Assembly (NCBI GenBank): GCA_041441465.1
Contig: JASDSY010000040.1
Coordinates: 124,001-188,000, forward strand
Length of the DNA stretch: 64,000 nt
Origin: JASDSY01 sp041441465
GTDB lineage: Bacteria > Muiribacteriota > UBA9980
Reading direction: 5' to 3'
Shown here: piece by piece, positions 42,638 to 51,353 of the stretch
Numbering within the stretch: position 1 is the first letter of the stretch
How the letters are laid out: the number at the start of each line of letters is the position of its first letter
The notes under the pieces: generated by a model
What the model was told of the DNA's origin: nothing
Database searches by the model: none
What the model saw: the letters and a program-made list of their open reading frames with translations, nothing else
Program-made: the position numbers and the translations under genes

Positions 42638-42684
42638 GGCGGGGGCGGGAATTAAAACCGTATCCCCGCTGTTTTGCTATTTTT
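42638..42684 (+). terminator. Rho-independent terminator after the EF-G-like gene
   Basis: GCGGGG (about 42639-42645) pairs with CCCCGC (42664-42669), and GG with CC extends it. Two T-rich runs follow. Confidence 0.78.
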
Positions 42685-43015
42685 GAATGATAGTTGAATT
42701 TAAAAATTAACTGTCATTTTATATGGATTGGAAATAAAATTCGATTATATTTGCTTCTGATTTTTCATAAAAAAATAATACCGTATAAAAAACATAACAA
42801 AAAGGGAACATTTTTTATTTTATGTAGTATAATAATATCTGAAAAAATACTTGTTGTCGGCTATAGATATGATTTTACTTTTTATTTAATTTTTAAAAGA
42901 GTTTTATTAGCAGTTTTGAATATGAGTGAATATAATTAAGGTTTTCATTCTAAATGTATTCAATTGGTTTTATAAATATGGCAATATTTAATTAATAAAG
43001 AAAGATGGTATTTTT
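42685..43015. other. AT-rich intergenic region
   Basis: Contains an 81-codon frame (42694-42939) that is low-complexity and hydrophobic/basic with no ribosome site; I do not consider it a gene. A TATAAT-like sequence near 42827 lacks a good -35. Nothing else is seen. Confidence 0.5.
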
Positions 43016-45670
43016 ATGTTATCATTTGAATTTTTAAACGGCGCGAAATGCCGTAATAAACTTAAAATAATGTCGCTGGCACTTATATTTTCGCTGTTTT
43101 TTTCGCTTGCGAATATAGGCGGAATAAGCATTATATCTGAATCTAATGCCCAGACACAGAGTGTTAATAATGGTTCTCAGAATTCGGGCGGTTCGTCCGC
43201 TGATTCCGAGGCGGCGAAAGCGCTTTACACGAAGCTGCAATCTGCTTATAAGATATATACTGATCTTTTGACAGCCGGCAAAGATAATACTTCCGAAGGT
43301 ATGAACGCCTTCAACGAATATGTTAAAATTAAAGTCGAATATCAAAAATTAACCGGCCTGACCGATACTGAGATTAAACCTTCGTCCGAATTTCAGGATA
43401 AAACGGCTGTCGAACAAAAATCAGACGAATCGGCCCAAAAAAACAAAAGAACGCCTATTTTCAATAAAGAATTTAATGACTTGACGATTGGCCAGAAATT
43501 AAAGGTTCTTGGAAAGGCTATATGGCAGAAATTCACTAAAGATTTTACAACGAATGTCTTGCCGAACGGCCAGCAGAAAAAAATGTCGGTGCTTGAAAGC
43601 ATAGCGTGGAAAATCGGTAAAGCCGTAATTCCGTCGGCTGCTGTTCTGGCGTTCGCCTCGATAGCGGCTCTCCCGCTTGGCGCGGTTGTCGTCGGAACTA
43701 TCGCTATAGGCGCTATCACTTCCGGCGCACTGACATACTTTTATGAAAAACGAGCGAACACTTTCAGAACAGATAAAAAGTCAAGCATGGAAATATTGCG
43801 CGATGTTACAGTTTCAGCTGTTTTTGACGGCATACTGGCGCCGTTTACTATGGCTACCGGCGGACTTGCCTCTACCATTGGCAAGTCAAGCGCAAAAGTC
43901 GTTATAAAAAATGCCGCTAAAAGCGCGGCGCTCCACCTGGCCGGCCAGACTATGGCATCCGGCGCGAGCGGCGCGGTAAAACACTTATGGGCTGAAAAAT
44001 ATTTTCATTATGACGACCAGATAAAAAAATTAAAACAGGAAGCTGACACAATACTTGATAAACACGCTGGAAATGACGCTCAGCCTTTTACAGATGAGGA
44101 AAAAAAGCGCCTTAGCGAAATATCAAGCGAAATCAATAAAATGGAAGACAATGACTACGGCCTTAAAGATTTTAAACGTGACTTTGAAAATGCAGCGCTC
44201 TCAGCAGTAATATCGGGAGTTGTCGGTAACTCCGTAACTAACCTCGCTTCAAATTCGAAATACGCGAAGTTAGCGTCTGTTAAATTTTTTGGCGATACGA
44301 GCAAGGCGGGGGCGATATCTAATTTTGTCGTTTCTAATCCTGTAGCGTTTCTAAATGGCAGCACAAGAGCGGTGGCGCAAAAGCTTTATATGAACGAGGA
44401 CATAAGCGAAGCGAAAGCGCTGCGTGACAAATATCAGAAAGGCACCGTAATATATGAATATTATGACCAGCAGGTACAGAATTTAATAAAAACCCAGAAA
44501 GCTATAAATCCAGCCGGCGCGGGGCTTAATTCGATGCTGAATAACCTCGCGATACAGGGTGTTTCGATGGCTACAATCGTCGCGAAGGACCGCATTATCG
44601 ATAAACCTCGCAAAGAAGCCGATGCTGTTAACGAACGGTATCAGAAGCAGTCTAAAGACTGGAAAGATGTTGAGGCTATCCAGCAGAAGGCAAGCGACTA
44701 TAAGCAGAAAAATGAGCCGAAGGCCGAAAATTACGCTGATAAAAGCGATTATTTGAAGGCCAAAATCGAGTATAAAACAGAACTTTTGAAATATGAAGCG
44801 CAGGAAATGAACGCGAAAATAAAGGCGTTTGAGGCGCAGAAAACTCCGGAAAATAAGGCTGTGATAGAAAGCTTGAAAAAGGAATACAGAAGCGAGCAGG
44901 AATTGAACCGCAATATCGAGTACTCGCGTATTCTTGGAAAAGATAATTACCTTGAGCTTTTTAAAGCGAAGATGAAAACGCAGGATGCCAAATATTCTAA
45001 AATGACGGACACTGAGCTGACGGCGGCCGCGCAGAAAGAAATATCGGATCAGAATAAGATAGCTTATGAAAAGGCAAAAAAATCGCTGGATGAAACCGAT
45101 TCAAAAATCCAGGAATTCGATCAGGTGCGCCGGATAAAAAAAGGCGGAACCGACATGGATAAGGCTATTTCCGAAGTCGCTGCCGGCAAACGTAATTTTA
45201 CAGGCGACGAAATCCGTGAAATTGAAGTTAACGCTGCTAAAATTGCGCCGTCGACCTATAAGGCAAGATACGTTAACGCCAAGGTCGCCGAAATGAGAAT
45301 GAACGGCGCTTCGGAAAAAGAAATATTAAAGGCGTCTGACGGCATATACCGGGAAGCGGACAGGGCAATTGTAGATAAATACGGAGATAATTGGATAAAA
45401 GTCGTTTACTATGAACTCGCCGCAAAGCAGATATCAAAAATAAAATATGATGATGACGGCAAAGTAAATCTTCTTTCTGAACTCGCTAAAACATTGGGCA
45501 ACGAAGCTTTGTCAAAAACGCAGAATGAGCTTTTTTCACATTATCAGAGCGAGGTCAATAAGGAAATCAATTCTTTGATAATGCCTAAAGTCAATCAGGT
45601 AAAAAACGAATTCATACAGAGCGTTAATGATATCGCTATAAACACTAAGGCATCGCAGTTATTTAAATAA
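43016..45670 (+). CDS. Large exported protein with hydrophobic core and long coiled coil, function unknown
   Basis: The 884-residue protein has a hydrophobic N-terminal segment (about residues 19-42, MSLALIFSLFFSLANIGGIS) that is probably a signal peptide, followed by NAQTQ. Residues 195-240 hold a long Ala/Gly-rich hydrophobic stretch (AVIPSAAVLAFASIAALPLG, AVVVGTIAIGAITSGALTYF), and 270-330 a second, amphipathic one (FDGILAPFTMATGGLASTIG). Residues about 540-720 are Lys/Glu/Ala-rich coiled coil (YLKAKIEYKTELLKYEAQEM). The pattern of exported protein with glycine-rich membrane-inserting core and charged helices resembles some pore-forming or conductive-helix proteins, but no motif proves it. 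The start ATG 43016 has only a weak ribosome site. A terminator follows. I recognise no family. Confidence 0.72.
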   Translation: MLSFEFLNGAKCRNKLKIMSLALIFSLFFSLANIGGISIISESNAQTQSVNNGSQNSGGSSADSEAAKALYTKLQSAYKIYTDLLTAGKDNTSEGMNAFNEYVKIKVEYQKLTGLTDTEIKPSSEFQDKTAVEQKSDESAQKNKRTPIFNKEFNDLTIGQKLKVLGKAIWQKFTKDFTTNVLPNGQQKKMSVLESIAWKIGKAVIPSAAVLAFASIAALPLGAVVVGTIAIGAITSGALTYFYEKRANTFRTDKKSSMEILRDVTVSAVFDGILAPFTMATGGLASTIGKSSAKVVIKNAAKSAALHLAGQTMASGASGAVKHLWAEKYFHYDDQIKKLKQEADTILDKHAGNDAQPFTDEEKKRLSEISSEINKMEDNDYGLKDFKRDFENAALSAVISGVVGNSVTNLASNSKYAKLASVKFFGDTSKAGAISNFVVSNPVAFLNGSTRAVAQKLYMNEDISEAKALRDKYQKGTVIYEYYDQQVQNLIKTQKAINPAGAGLNSMLNNLAIQGVSMATIVAKDRIIDKPRKEADAVNERYQKQSKDWKDVEAIQQKASDYKQKNEPKAENYADKSDYLKAKIEYKTELLKYEAQEMNAKIKAFEAQKTPENKAVIESLKKEYRSEQELNRNIEYSRILGKDNYLELFKAKMKTQDAKYSKMTDTELTAAAQKEISDQNKIAYEKAKKSLDETDSKIQEFDQVRRIKKGGTDMDKAISEVAAGKRNFTGDEIREIEVNAAKIAPSTYKARYVNAKVAEMRMNGASEKEILKASDGIYREADRAIVDKYGDNWIKVVYYELAAKQISKIKYDDDGKVNLLSELAKTLGNEALSKTQNELFSHYQSEVNKEINSLIMPKVNQVKNEFIQSVNDIAINTKASQLFK

Positions 45671-45732
45671 AAAATATCGGCGCTCACGATAAAAAAACTC
45701 TGAATTACGAGAAATGAAAAAATCGTATTTAA

Positions 45733-45770
45733 AAGAGCGGCAGCGGATTATTCCATTGCCGCTTTCTTAT
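45733..45770 (+). terminator. Hairpin terminator after the 884-residue protein
   Basis: AGAGCGGCA (about 45734-45742) pairs with TGCCGCTTT (45757-45765) around a loop. A modest T-rich tail follows. Confidence 0.65.
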
Positions 45771-45869
45771 TTGCACGCGCCCTTTATAATTTATACTTCC
45801 CTAAATTCATTGTTAACCAAAAAAATCTTAATTTTATTGGTTAATTATGTGAATAAACGCAAAAAATCA

Positions 45870-45898
45870 TTGAAAAAAAAGTTGCTTTTAGGTATAAT
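45870..45898 (+). promoter_or_regulatory. Sigma-70-type promoter of the cNMP-domain kinase
   Basis: TTGAAA (45870-45875), 17 bases, TATAAT (45893-45898). The predicted transcript starts near 45905, 29 bases before the GGAGGA ribosome site. This fits a start codon at 45947. Confidence 0.78.
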
Positions 45899-45946
45899 AA
45901 TAAGATAAATTTTAATATTTGTAAAAAATATTCGGAGGAATGTTCT

Positions 45947-47557
45947 CTGAAAATTGAAACTATTAATTCTTCTTCAATAAAAAACATAAAATTATTTGAC
46001 GGAATTCCTGAAAATGATCTTGAAAAGTTTTTAAGCTACTGCAAAGCCGAAACGTATGAAAAATCCGAGATTATTTTTTCTGAGGAAGATTCCGGCCCGA
46101 AATTATACGCTATTTTATCTGGAACCGTAAAAATATACAGGAACATGGCTGACGGTTCAAATTATGAGATAGCGCTTTTTCGTGATCACGATATATTCGG
46201 CGAGCTTTCGTTTCTGGATAATTCGTCAAGAAGCGCCAACGCCATAGCGGTTGAAAAAACCGTCTTAATCGGAATTACAACAGATAATTACCAGGCGTTT
46301 TCTAAAAAAAATTCAGATGCGGCCTTTGTTTTGTTAAAAAATATAATGCTTGAAACGCAGCACAGGATCAGGCGCACGAATGACCGTTACTCGTACCACC
46401 TGGTATGGGGAAATGCCATGAAAGACGCGCTTGCAAAAAATTATGACGAATTGCTGCGCTCGAATGTCGAGCTTTCGATGAGCCGTAATTTTTTGTATAA
46501 CGTGATCGGAAATTCATCTGAAATTATAATAGTCCTTGACCGTTATGAAAACGTGATGATTTTTAACTCTGGCGCGGAATCTAATTTGAAAACGTCGGCG
46601 CAGTCGATGTCAGGATCTAAAATCCGCGATTTTTTCGATGACGATGAATATGAATCACTGTTTGGCCGTATGCGTGCGGACGGCGAGATAAAAAATATCG
46701 AAGTCGTTTTAAAAACATTCGATAATAAAAAAATTATAACCATATTTTCGGGGTTTTTGCTGCGCGATATCGAAAATAACGATGTTATAAACGGTATAGT
46801 CATAATAGCCAGAAATGTCACATCGCAAAAAATGCTTGAGAAACAGATGTTTCAAAACGAAAAAATGATAATTCTCGGCAAGACCGCCTCTGAAATAGTG
46901 CATGATATAAAAAACCCGATGACTATTATACAGCTCGCGTCTGACTGCCTTAAAATGCAGATTGACGATGCATTGACCGGGCATTTGAACGTTAAAGAGG
47001 CATATGGCTGTCTCGATAAAATTCAGGAATCAGTAGGCAGAATACAAAAAATTATAAGCAATACACTTGATTTTGCTAAGGTAGTTCCTGCCGAACATGA
47101 AATAGTCAATATTTATGATGTCGTTGAAAAATCAATAGCGTTATGTAAGGTTCATAAGAAGAGTAAAAATATAGATTTTATTTTTACACATCAGATGCAA
47201 AATTTGCCTGTAACAGGAAATTATTCCCAGCTTGAACAGGTGTTTGTGAATTTGATAACGAATTCGATACAGGCCATTTCAGATAAAATAAGGGGAATAG
47301 TCGAGGTAAAGATTTTAAAAAAACTTGAAAGCGGCTGTGAAATAACTTTGAGTGATAACGGCTGCGGCATCAGCGCGGAAAATTTAAATTCGATATTCGA
47401 TCCTTTCTTTACAACTAAAGGCGCTAACGAAGGGACCGGCCTTGGGCTTTCGATCTGTCAGGCCATAATCTTACAGCATAATGGTACGATATTATGCGAA
47501 AGCGAAGTTGGCAAGGGTACTAAGTTTATTATAAATTTACCATGTATGGAGGAATAA
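45947..47557 (+). CDS. Cyclic-nucleotide-domain/PAS histidine kinase, probable CTG start
   Basis: The first in-frame ATG (46145) lies inside the cNMP-binding domain, so translation must begin earlier. Between the upstream in-frame stop (45854-45856) and 46145 there is no in-frame ATG, GTG or TTG. CTG 45947 is 8 bases after GGAGG (45934-45938). From it the protein reads (M)KIETINSSS then IKNIKLFDGIPENDLEKFL, the normal start of a Crp-type domain. That gives 536 residues: cNMP-binding (1-130; AILSGTVKIY, HDIFGELSFLDN), a PAS domain (about 185-300; NSSEIIIVLDRYENVMIF), HisKA with EIVHDIKNPMTII (His near 322), and a HATPase with DNGCGI and GTGLGLSI. It has no membrane segment, so it is cytoplasmic. 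Cyclic nucleotide or another ligand may control it. The exported PLD gene starts 2 bases after its stop, so both are one operon. No response regulator is adjacent. Confidence 0.85.
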   Translation: MKIETINSSSIKNIKLFDGIPENDLEKFLSYCKAETYEKSEIIFSEEDSGPKLYAILSGTVKIYRNMADGSNYEIALFRDHDIFGELSFLDNSSRSANAIAVEKTVLIGITTDNYQAFSKKNSDAAFVLLKNIMLETQHRIRRTNDRYSYHLVWGNAMKDALAKNYDELLRSNVELSMSRNFLYNVIGNSSEIIIVLDRYENVMIFNSGAESNLKTSAQSMSGSKIRDFFDDDEYESLFGRMRADGEIKNIEVVLKTFDNKKIITIFSGFLLRDIENNDVINGIVIIARNVTSQKMLEKQMFQNEKMIILGKTASEIVHDIKNPMTIIQLASDCLKMQIDDALTGHLNVKEAYGCLDKIQESVGRIQKIISNTLDFAKVVPAEHEIVNIYDVVEKSIALCKVHKKSKNIDFIFTHQMQNLPVTGNYSQLEQVFVNLITNSIQAISDKIRGIVEVKILKKLESGCEITLSDNGCGISAENLNSIFDPFFTTKGANEGTGLGLSICQAIILQHNGTILCESEVGKGTKFIINLPCMEE

Positions 47558-47559
47558 GT

Positions 47560-49086
47560 ATGAAAAAGCTAATGAATTGCTTACTTGTGTTTGCTTTAAT
47601 ATTTAATCTTTTTACCATTCCGGCGTTTGCCGAGGAAAGCGGGCTGCCGGTTTCTGCGGCGTCTGAGTCTTTGGGGGCTTTTAATTGCTATGATGAACTG
47701 TCTTCTGAATTTACCGCGCACGAGGCGAAGGTGCGCCTTATAACGAATAATGTCGAAGCGTGGTACGCGCGGTGGTATATGATTTCAAGCGCTAAACGCA
47801 CTATCGACACGACATACTTTATAGTTGATAAAGACATATTCGGCATGTCATTTCTTGGGCTTTTAATGAAAAAAGCGAAAGAAGGCGTCAAGGTAAGGCT
47901 TATGATGGATGCTCGCGGCAGTATGGATCTTACTAAGGTTATGACCGGCATGGATTACCTGCAGGAACTTGTCGAAAATCCTAACGTTGAAATTAAAGTA
48001 TATAACCCGCTCGCTTCGAATCTTGTAAAAGTTTTTGGCAATATTCGGAATATAATAAGTTCAAACCATGATAAAATAATAATTGTGGATGATGAGCTTT
48101 GCATAACCGGCGGCAGAAACATTGAAATGAATTATTTTGTTTCGCCCAAGGATGTCGCTAAAGTTTACCGCGATACCGATGTTTTAATTCAGAATGAAGG
48201 CATAGCCGCTCAGATGAAAACTGCTTTTAACGATGAATTTAATTCGCACGCGGCTTATAATGTAAAAAAAGAAATATTCGGCAACTGGGTTTCGCGTGAA
48301 AAAGAGCTTGATCTCGCAAGACGCGCTATGCAGAATTTCATGAACGGTATGGGATTAATGAATCCGGAGCAGCTGACTTCTGATAAAGAGGCGCTGGTTA
48401 AATACAACGAAGAACTTGCTAAATACCCTTCGATGCAGTCGTATTCAGCATATATACCGTTTACAGGCGACCATATATATCCTTCTATGATACTGGATAA
48501 ACATTCATTTAAAGGCACATTGAATAATATCACGCCTTCAATTATTAAATTAATAGATAACGCTAAATCTGAAATAATCATACAAAATCCATATTTGGTT
48601 ATTACTGATGACGTATTTGCGGCTCTGCAGCGCGCTAATGACCGCGGCGTTAAGATAAATGTTCATACGAACAGTCCGGGAAGTACCGACAGCGCTATTA
48701 CACAGGCATTTTTCCTCTATGACTGGAAAAGCATTATGGCCAAAATGAGAAATTTAAGGATGTTTGGTTTTAAGGGTGAAACACAGCTTCACTCTAAAGT
48801 TTTTGTTTTTGACCGCGAGGTTACTATAGTCGGCACTTATAATATGGATCCGATGAGCGAACAAATCAATTCCGAAAATGTTCTTGTTATAAAATCGAAA
48901 CCGTTCGCGGTGAGAACTGCGCTCAGAATTGCCGAGGACGAGAAGAATTCAATTGAATATAAAGTTAATGTCGATAAAAACGGCAATGTAGAATCATATT
49001 TCGGACCGGATTCACATTCAGATCCGGAAAAATTAAAAAAACTTAATTTTTTACATAAATTCGGATTTTTGAGGCCGTTAATATAA
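47560..49086 (+). CDS. Exported phospholipase-D superfamily protein (two HKD motifs)
   Basis: ATG 47560 is 8 bases after GGAGG; the earlier in-frame ATG 47542 lies inside the kinase gene. The 508-residue product has a signal peptide (about residues 1-22, MNCLLVFALIFNLFTIPAFA). It contains both HKD half-sites of a PLD enzyme: SSNHDKIIIVDDELCITGGR (about residue 170) and QLHSKVFVFDREVTIVGTYN (about 415). The two His-Lys-Asp sets form one active site that hydrolyses or transfers phosphatidyl groups, as in cardiolipin synthase, phospholipase D and some nucleases. Being exported, it may act on membrane lipids from the periplasm or outside the cell. Its co-transcription with a cNMP-domain kinase suggests regulated release. 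Confidence 0.93.
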   Translation: MKKLMNCLLVFALIFNLFTIPAFAEESGLPVSAASESLGAFNCYDELSSEFTAHEAKVRLITNNVEAWYARWYMISSAKRTIDTTYFIVDKDIFGMSFLGLLMKKAKEGVKVRLMMDARGSMDLTKVMTGMDYLQELVENPNVEIKVYNPLASNLVKVFGNIRNIISSNHDKIIIVDDELCITGGRNIEMNYFVSPKDVAKVYRDTDVLIQNEGIAAQMKTAFNDEFNSHAAYNVKKEIFGNWVSREKELDLARRAMQNFMNGMGLMNPEQLTSDKEALVKYNEELAKYPSMQSYSAYIPFTGDHIYPSMILDKHSFKGTLNNITPSIIKLIDNAKSEIIIQNPYLVITDDVFAALQRANDRGVKINVHTNSPGSTDSAITQAFFLYDWKSIMAKMRNLRMFGFKGETQLHSKVFVFDREVTIVGTYNMDPMSEQINSENVLVIKSKPFAVRTALRIAEDEKNSIEYKVNVDKNGNVESYFGPDSHSDPEKLKKLNFLHKFGFLRPLI

Positions 49087-49216
49087 TTAAAAATTCAGCC
49101 GCTTCGGGAGTTTTATTTAATTTTAAACGTTAAGTAAAATTCTCGGAGCTTGCGGATAGAAAAATATAACGTAATAAATAATAATAAAAACAATAAAAGT
49201 TAATGGAAGGCATTTT

Positions 49217-49615
49217 ATGTTAAAAGGTTTTACTTTAAAAACGAACCGCCGGGTTGAGTTTGTCAATATAACCGACAATCTTGACGCAATTGTTCGAGAA
49301 AGCGGTATTCAGAGCGGCATTATGACTATTTTTGTGCCGCATACCACCGCCGGCGTGACTATTAATGAAAATGCCGATCCGGACGTAGTTTATGATATAA
49401 CGACGTTTATCAATAAAGCCATACCTTTTTCAAATAATTATGAGCATAATGAAGGGAATTCGGCTGCGCATATTAAGTCTTCGCTTTTTGGACCTTCATT
49501 GACAATTATTATCGACGAAGGTGAGATGGTGCTTGGCACATGGCAGGGTATATACTTTTGCGAATTCGACGGGCCGCGCACCCGCGAATATTATGTAAAA
49601 GTGATCGCCGGTTAG
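49217..49615 (+). CDS. YjbQ/UPF0047 family protein (paralog 2)
   Basis: GGAAGG precedes ATG 49217. The 132-residue protein carries the classical YjbQ motifs: FVPHTTAGVTINENADPDVV, then EGNSAAHIKSSLFGPSL, and LGTWQGIYFCEFDGPRTREY. Compared with the copy at 29005-29418 it has the standard PHTTA and FDGPR segments, so it is the typical member. Members of this family have been reported to restore thiamin synthesis in cells lacking thiamin-phosphate synthase, probably as a weak side activity. It is cytoplasmic. It lies 130 bases after the PLD gene without a clear terminator, so it may be on the same transcript. Confidence 0.93.
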   Translation: MLKGFTLKTNRRVEFVNITDNLDAIVRESGIQSGIMTIFVPHTTAGVTINENADPDVVYDITTFINKAIPFSNNYEHNEGNSAAHIKSSLFGPSLTIIIDEGEMVLGTWQGIYFCEFDGPRTREYYVKVIAG

Positions 49616-49764
49616 TTTGGGCCGGCCTTTTATTTATAACGTTGGAAGTTAAAAATATGCGGTTCAGTATTTTTTTAACTAAAATTCTCGGGCAATTATT
49701 TAATAATATAATTTTTTAGCCGAATTTATTTTTATAGGTATATAATATTAAAACATAAAAAAAT

Positions 49765-49806
49765 ACGGCCGGATAAATTTTAAAATTAGCGTTTCTATTC
49801 GGCCGT
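49765..49806. repeat. Inverted repeat before the polysaccharide deacetylase gene
   Basis: ACGGCCGGATA (49765-49775) pairs with TATTCGGCCGT (49796-49806) through 11 pairs with one G-U, around a 20-nt loop. No T-run follows, so it is not a simple terminator. It lies 46 bases before the deacetylase start and could regulate it. Confidence 0.55.
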
Positions 49807-49852
49807 TGAGATATTTCATTGAATTTTTTATCGAGCTATCGGGGAGTGACTG

Positions 49853-51325
49853 ATGAGGTTTTTTAGGTTTTCATTCATTTGTGGTTTAGTTAGCATTGTT
49901 TGTATTTTAAGTATGTTGATTGACGCAGGCAACTTAAAGGCGGCGCAGTCGAAAGTAAAGTTTGAAAAAGATTATGACAATTGGTTTCAAAACGGTATGA
50001 TGCATTACGAAAAGAATGAATACGCCAAAGCATTGATGTGTTTTTTCAAAGCTAATGCGATAAGTTCAAATTCCGAAACCCGCGGCATGATCGATACTTT
50101 AAAGAAAAAAATACAGACGCAGCATAATTCGTCAATCGAACCTTTAAAACCTATACCGGTCGGCCCTGAAAGAAATGTAATGCCTGTAAAAAATAATAAA
50201 GCCAAAAATGAAAAAAATGTTACCAGAATAAAGTTTTTTAGAAAAAATTACGGTTTTTTTATTTTTCCGGCTGAAACGATAAGTTTAGCTGAAGGCGATT
50301 ATTTTGATATGCCGGATAATCAGCCTGTAGATATCCAGACCGGTTCTGAAGAGGAAAAAGTAAGTTTAAAGGAACGAGTAGCTAAGCTTGAAAGCAAACT
50401 TTCGGCCAATAACAAGAAAAACGCTAAAGACGGCATGGAAAACAGCAGTGAAAACGATGATAACCAGACCGGCGACCAGGTAAAAGACGAAAGCAAGGAA
50501 ATAAAAGAATACTTCGTCAATATCGAAGATGTGCCTGAGGTATTCTCTCCGCAAAAAGGGCAGATCATATTCAGGCGCGGCAAACGTCACGGTAAGCTTA
50601 TAGCTCTTACATTCGATGACGGCCCGCATCCGACATATACTCCTAAACTGTTGAAAATATTAAAGGATAATGATGTTAAGGCGACATTTTTCATGATTGG
50701 AAACAGAGTCAATGAATATAAGAACATAGTCGCTGCCGTTCAGAAAGACGGCCATGAAATAGGCAACCACAGCTATACGCATCCGTTTTATAAAAAAATA
50801 AGCCATGAAAAACTTGATAATGAAATAAAAAAGTCTAATGATGCGATAAAAAAAGCCACCGGCGGGGCTAAGTCGGAAGTTAAATTTTACAGGCCGCCTT
50901 ATGGGTCGCTGCCGCAGTACTTTATAAAAAAAGCCGAGAGCGAAGGATTTTATATCGTTATGTGGTCGCTCGACTCGAAGGATTACCAGGGCCATTCGGC
51001 CGACAACATGCTCGATAAGATACTGAAGAACATACGCGGCGGCGACGTAATGCTCTTCCATGACATTCATCCTAATACCATTAAACTGATGGGCGAAATG
51101 ATACCGATATTGAAAAAGGCCGGATTTACGTTTACCACTTTAACCGATATATACGGTATCGGCGAAGAGGAGAAAAAAGAGGAAAAGAAGGAAGAAAAAA
51201 ACATAGCTTCTAATAACAGTACGCCGGCCAATGTAAAAGCTAAGGATTCATTGACAGAGCAGGCAGTTTTAAATAAAATCGACAAAAACAAAAAAAATGA
51301 AAAACTTGATTTGAAGGTTAAATAA
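49853..51325 (+). CDS. Exported polysaccharide deacetylase (NodB domain) with charged tails
   Basis: GGGGAG precedes ATG 49853. Residues 1-30 are a signal peptide (FICGLVSIVCILSMLIDAGN). A short TPR-like segment (HYEKNEYAKALMCFFKANAI) and a long charged linker follow. The NodB domain (about 245-435) has all five motifs of a metal-dependent carbohydrate deacetylase: TFDDGPH (catalytic Asp and metal Asp), HSYTHP (metal His pair), RPPYGSLP, VMWSLDSKDYQG and MLFHDIHP. Substrates are N-acetylated cell-wall glycans or chitin-like sugars. The C-terminal about 55 residues are Lys/Glu-rich (EEEKKEEKKEEK), which is unusual. It heads an operon with maf and a TPR gene. Confidence 0.93.
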   Translation: MRFFRFSFICGLVSIVCILSMLIDAGNLKAAQSKVKFEKDYDNWFQNGMMHYEKNEYAKALMCFFKANAISSNSETRGMIDTLKKKIQTQHNSSIEPLKPIPVGPERNVMPVKNNKAKNEKNVTRIKFFRKNYGFFIFPAETISLAEGDYFDMPDNQPVDIQTGSEEEKVSLKERVAKLESKLSANNKKNAKDGMENSSENDDNQTGDQVKDESKEIKEYFVNIEDVPEVFSPQKGQIIFRRGKRHGKLIALTFDDGPHPTYTPKLLKILKDNDVKATFFMIGNRVNEYKNIVAAVQKDGHEIGNHSYTHPFYKKISHEKLDNEIKKSNDAIKKATGGAKSEVKFYRPPYGSLPQYFIKKAESEGFYIVMWSLDSKDYQGHSADNMLDKILKNIRGGDVMLFHDIHPNTIKLMGEMIPILKKAGFTFTTLTDIYGIGEEEKKEEKKEEKNIASNNSTPANVKAKDSLTEQAVLNKIDKNKKNEKLDLKVK

Positions 51326-51353
51326 AATTATATGATAGAAAGGGCATAAATTT

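Noticed and set aside
42694..42939. 81-codon frame between the EF-G-like gene and the 884-residue gene
   Set aside because: Low complexity, hydrophobic and basic residues as expected from AT-rich noise, no ribosome site, no recognisable pattern.
45714..45908. 64-codon frame
   Set aside because: It runs through a terminator hairpin and the promoter of the next gene, and has no ribosome site.
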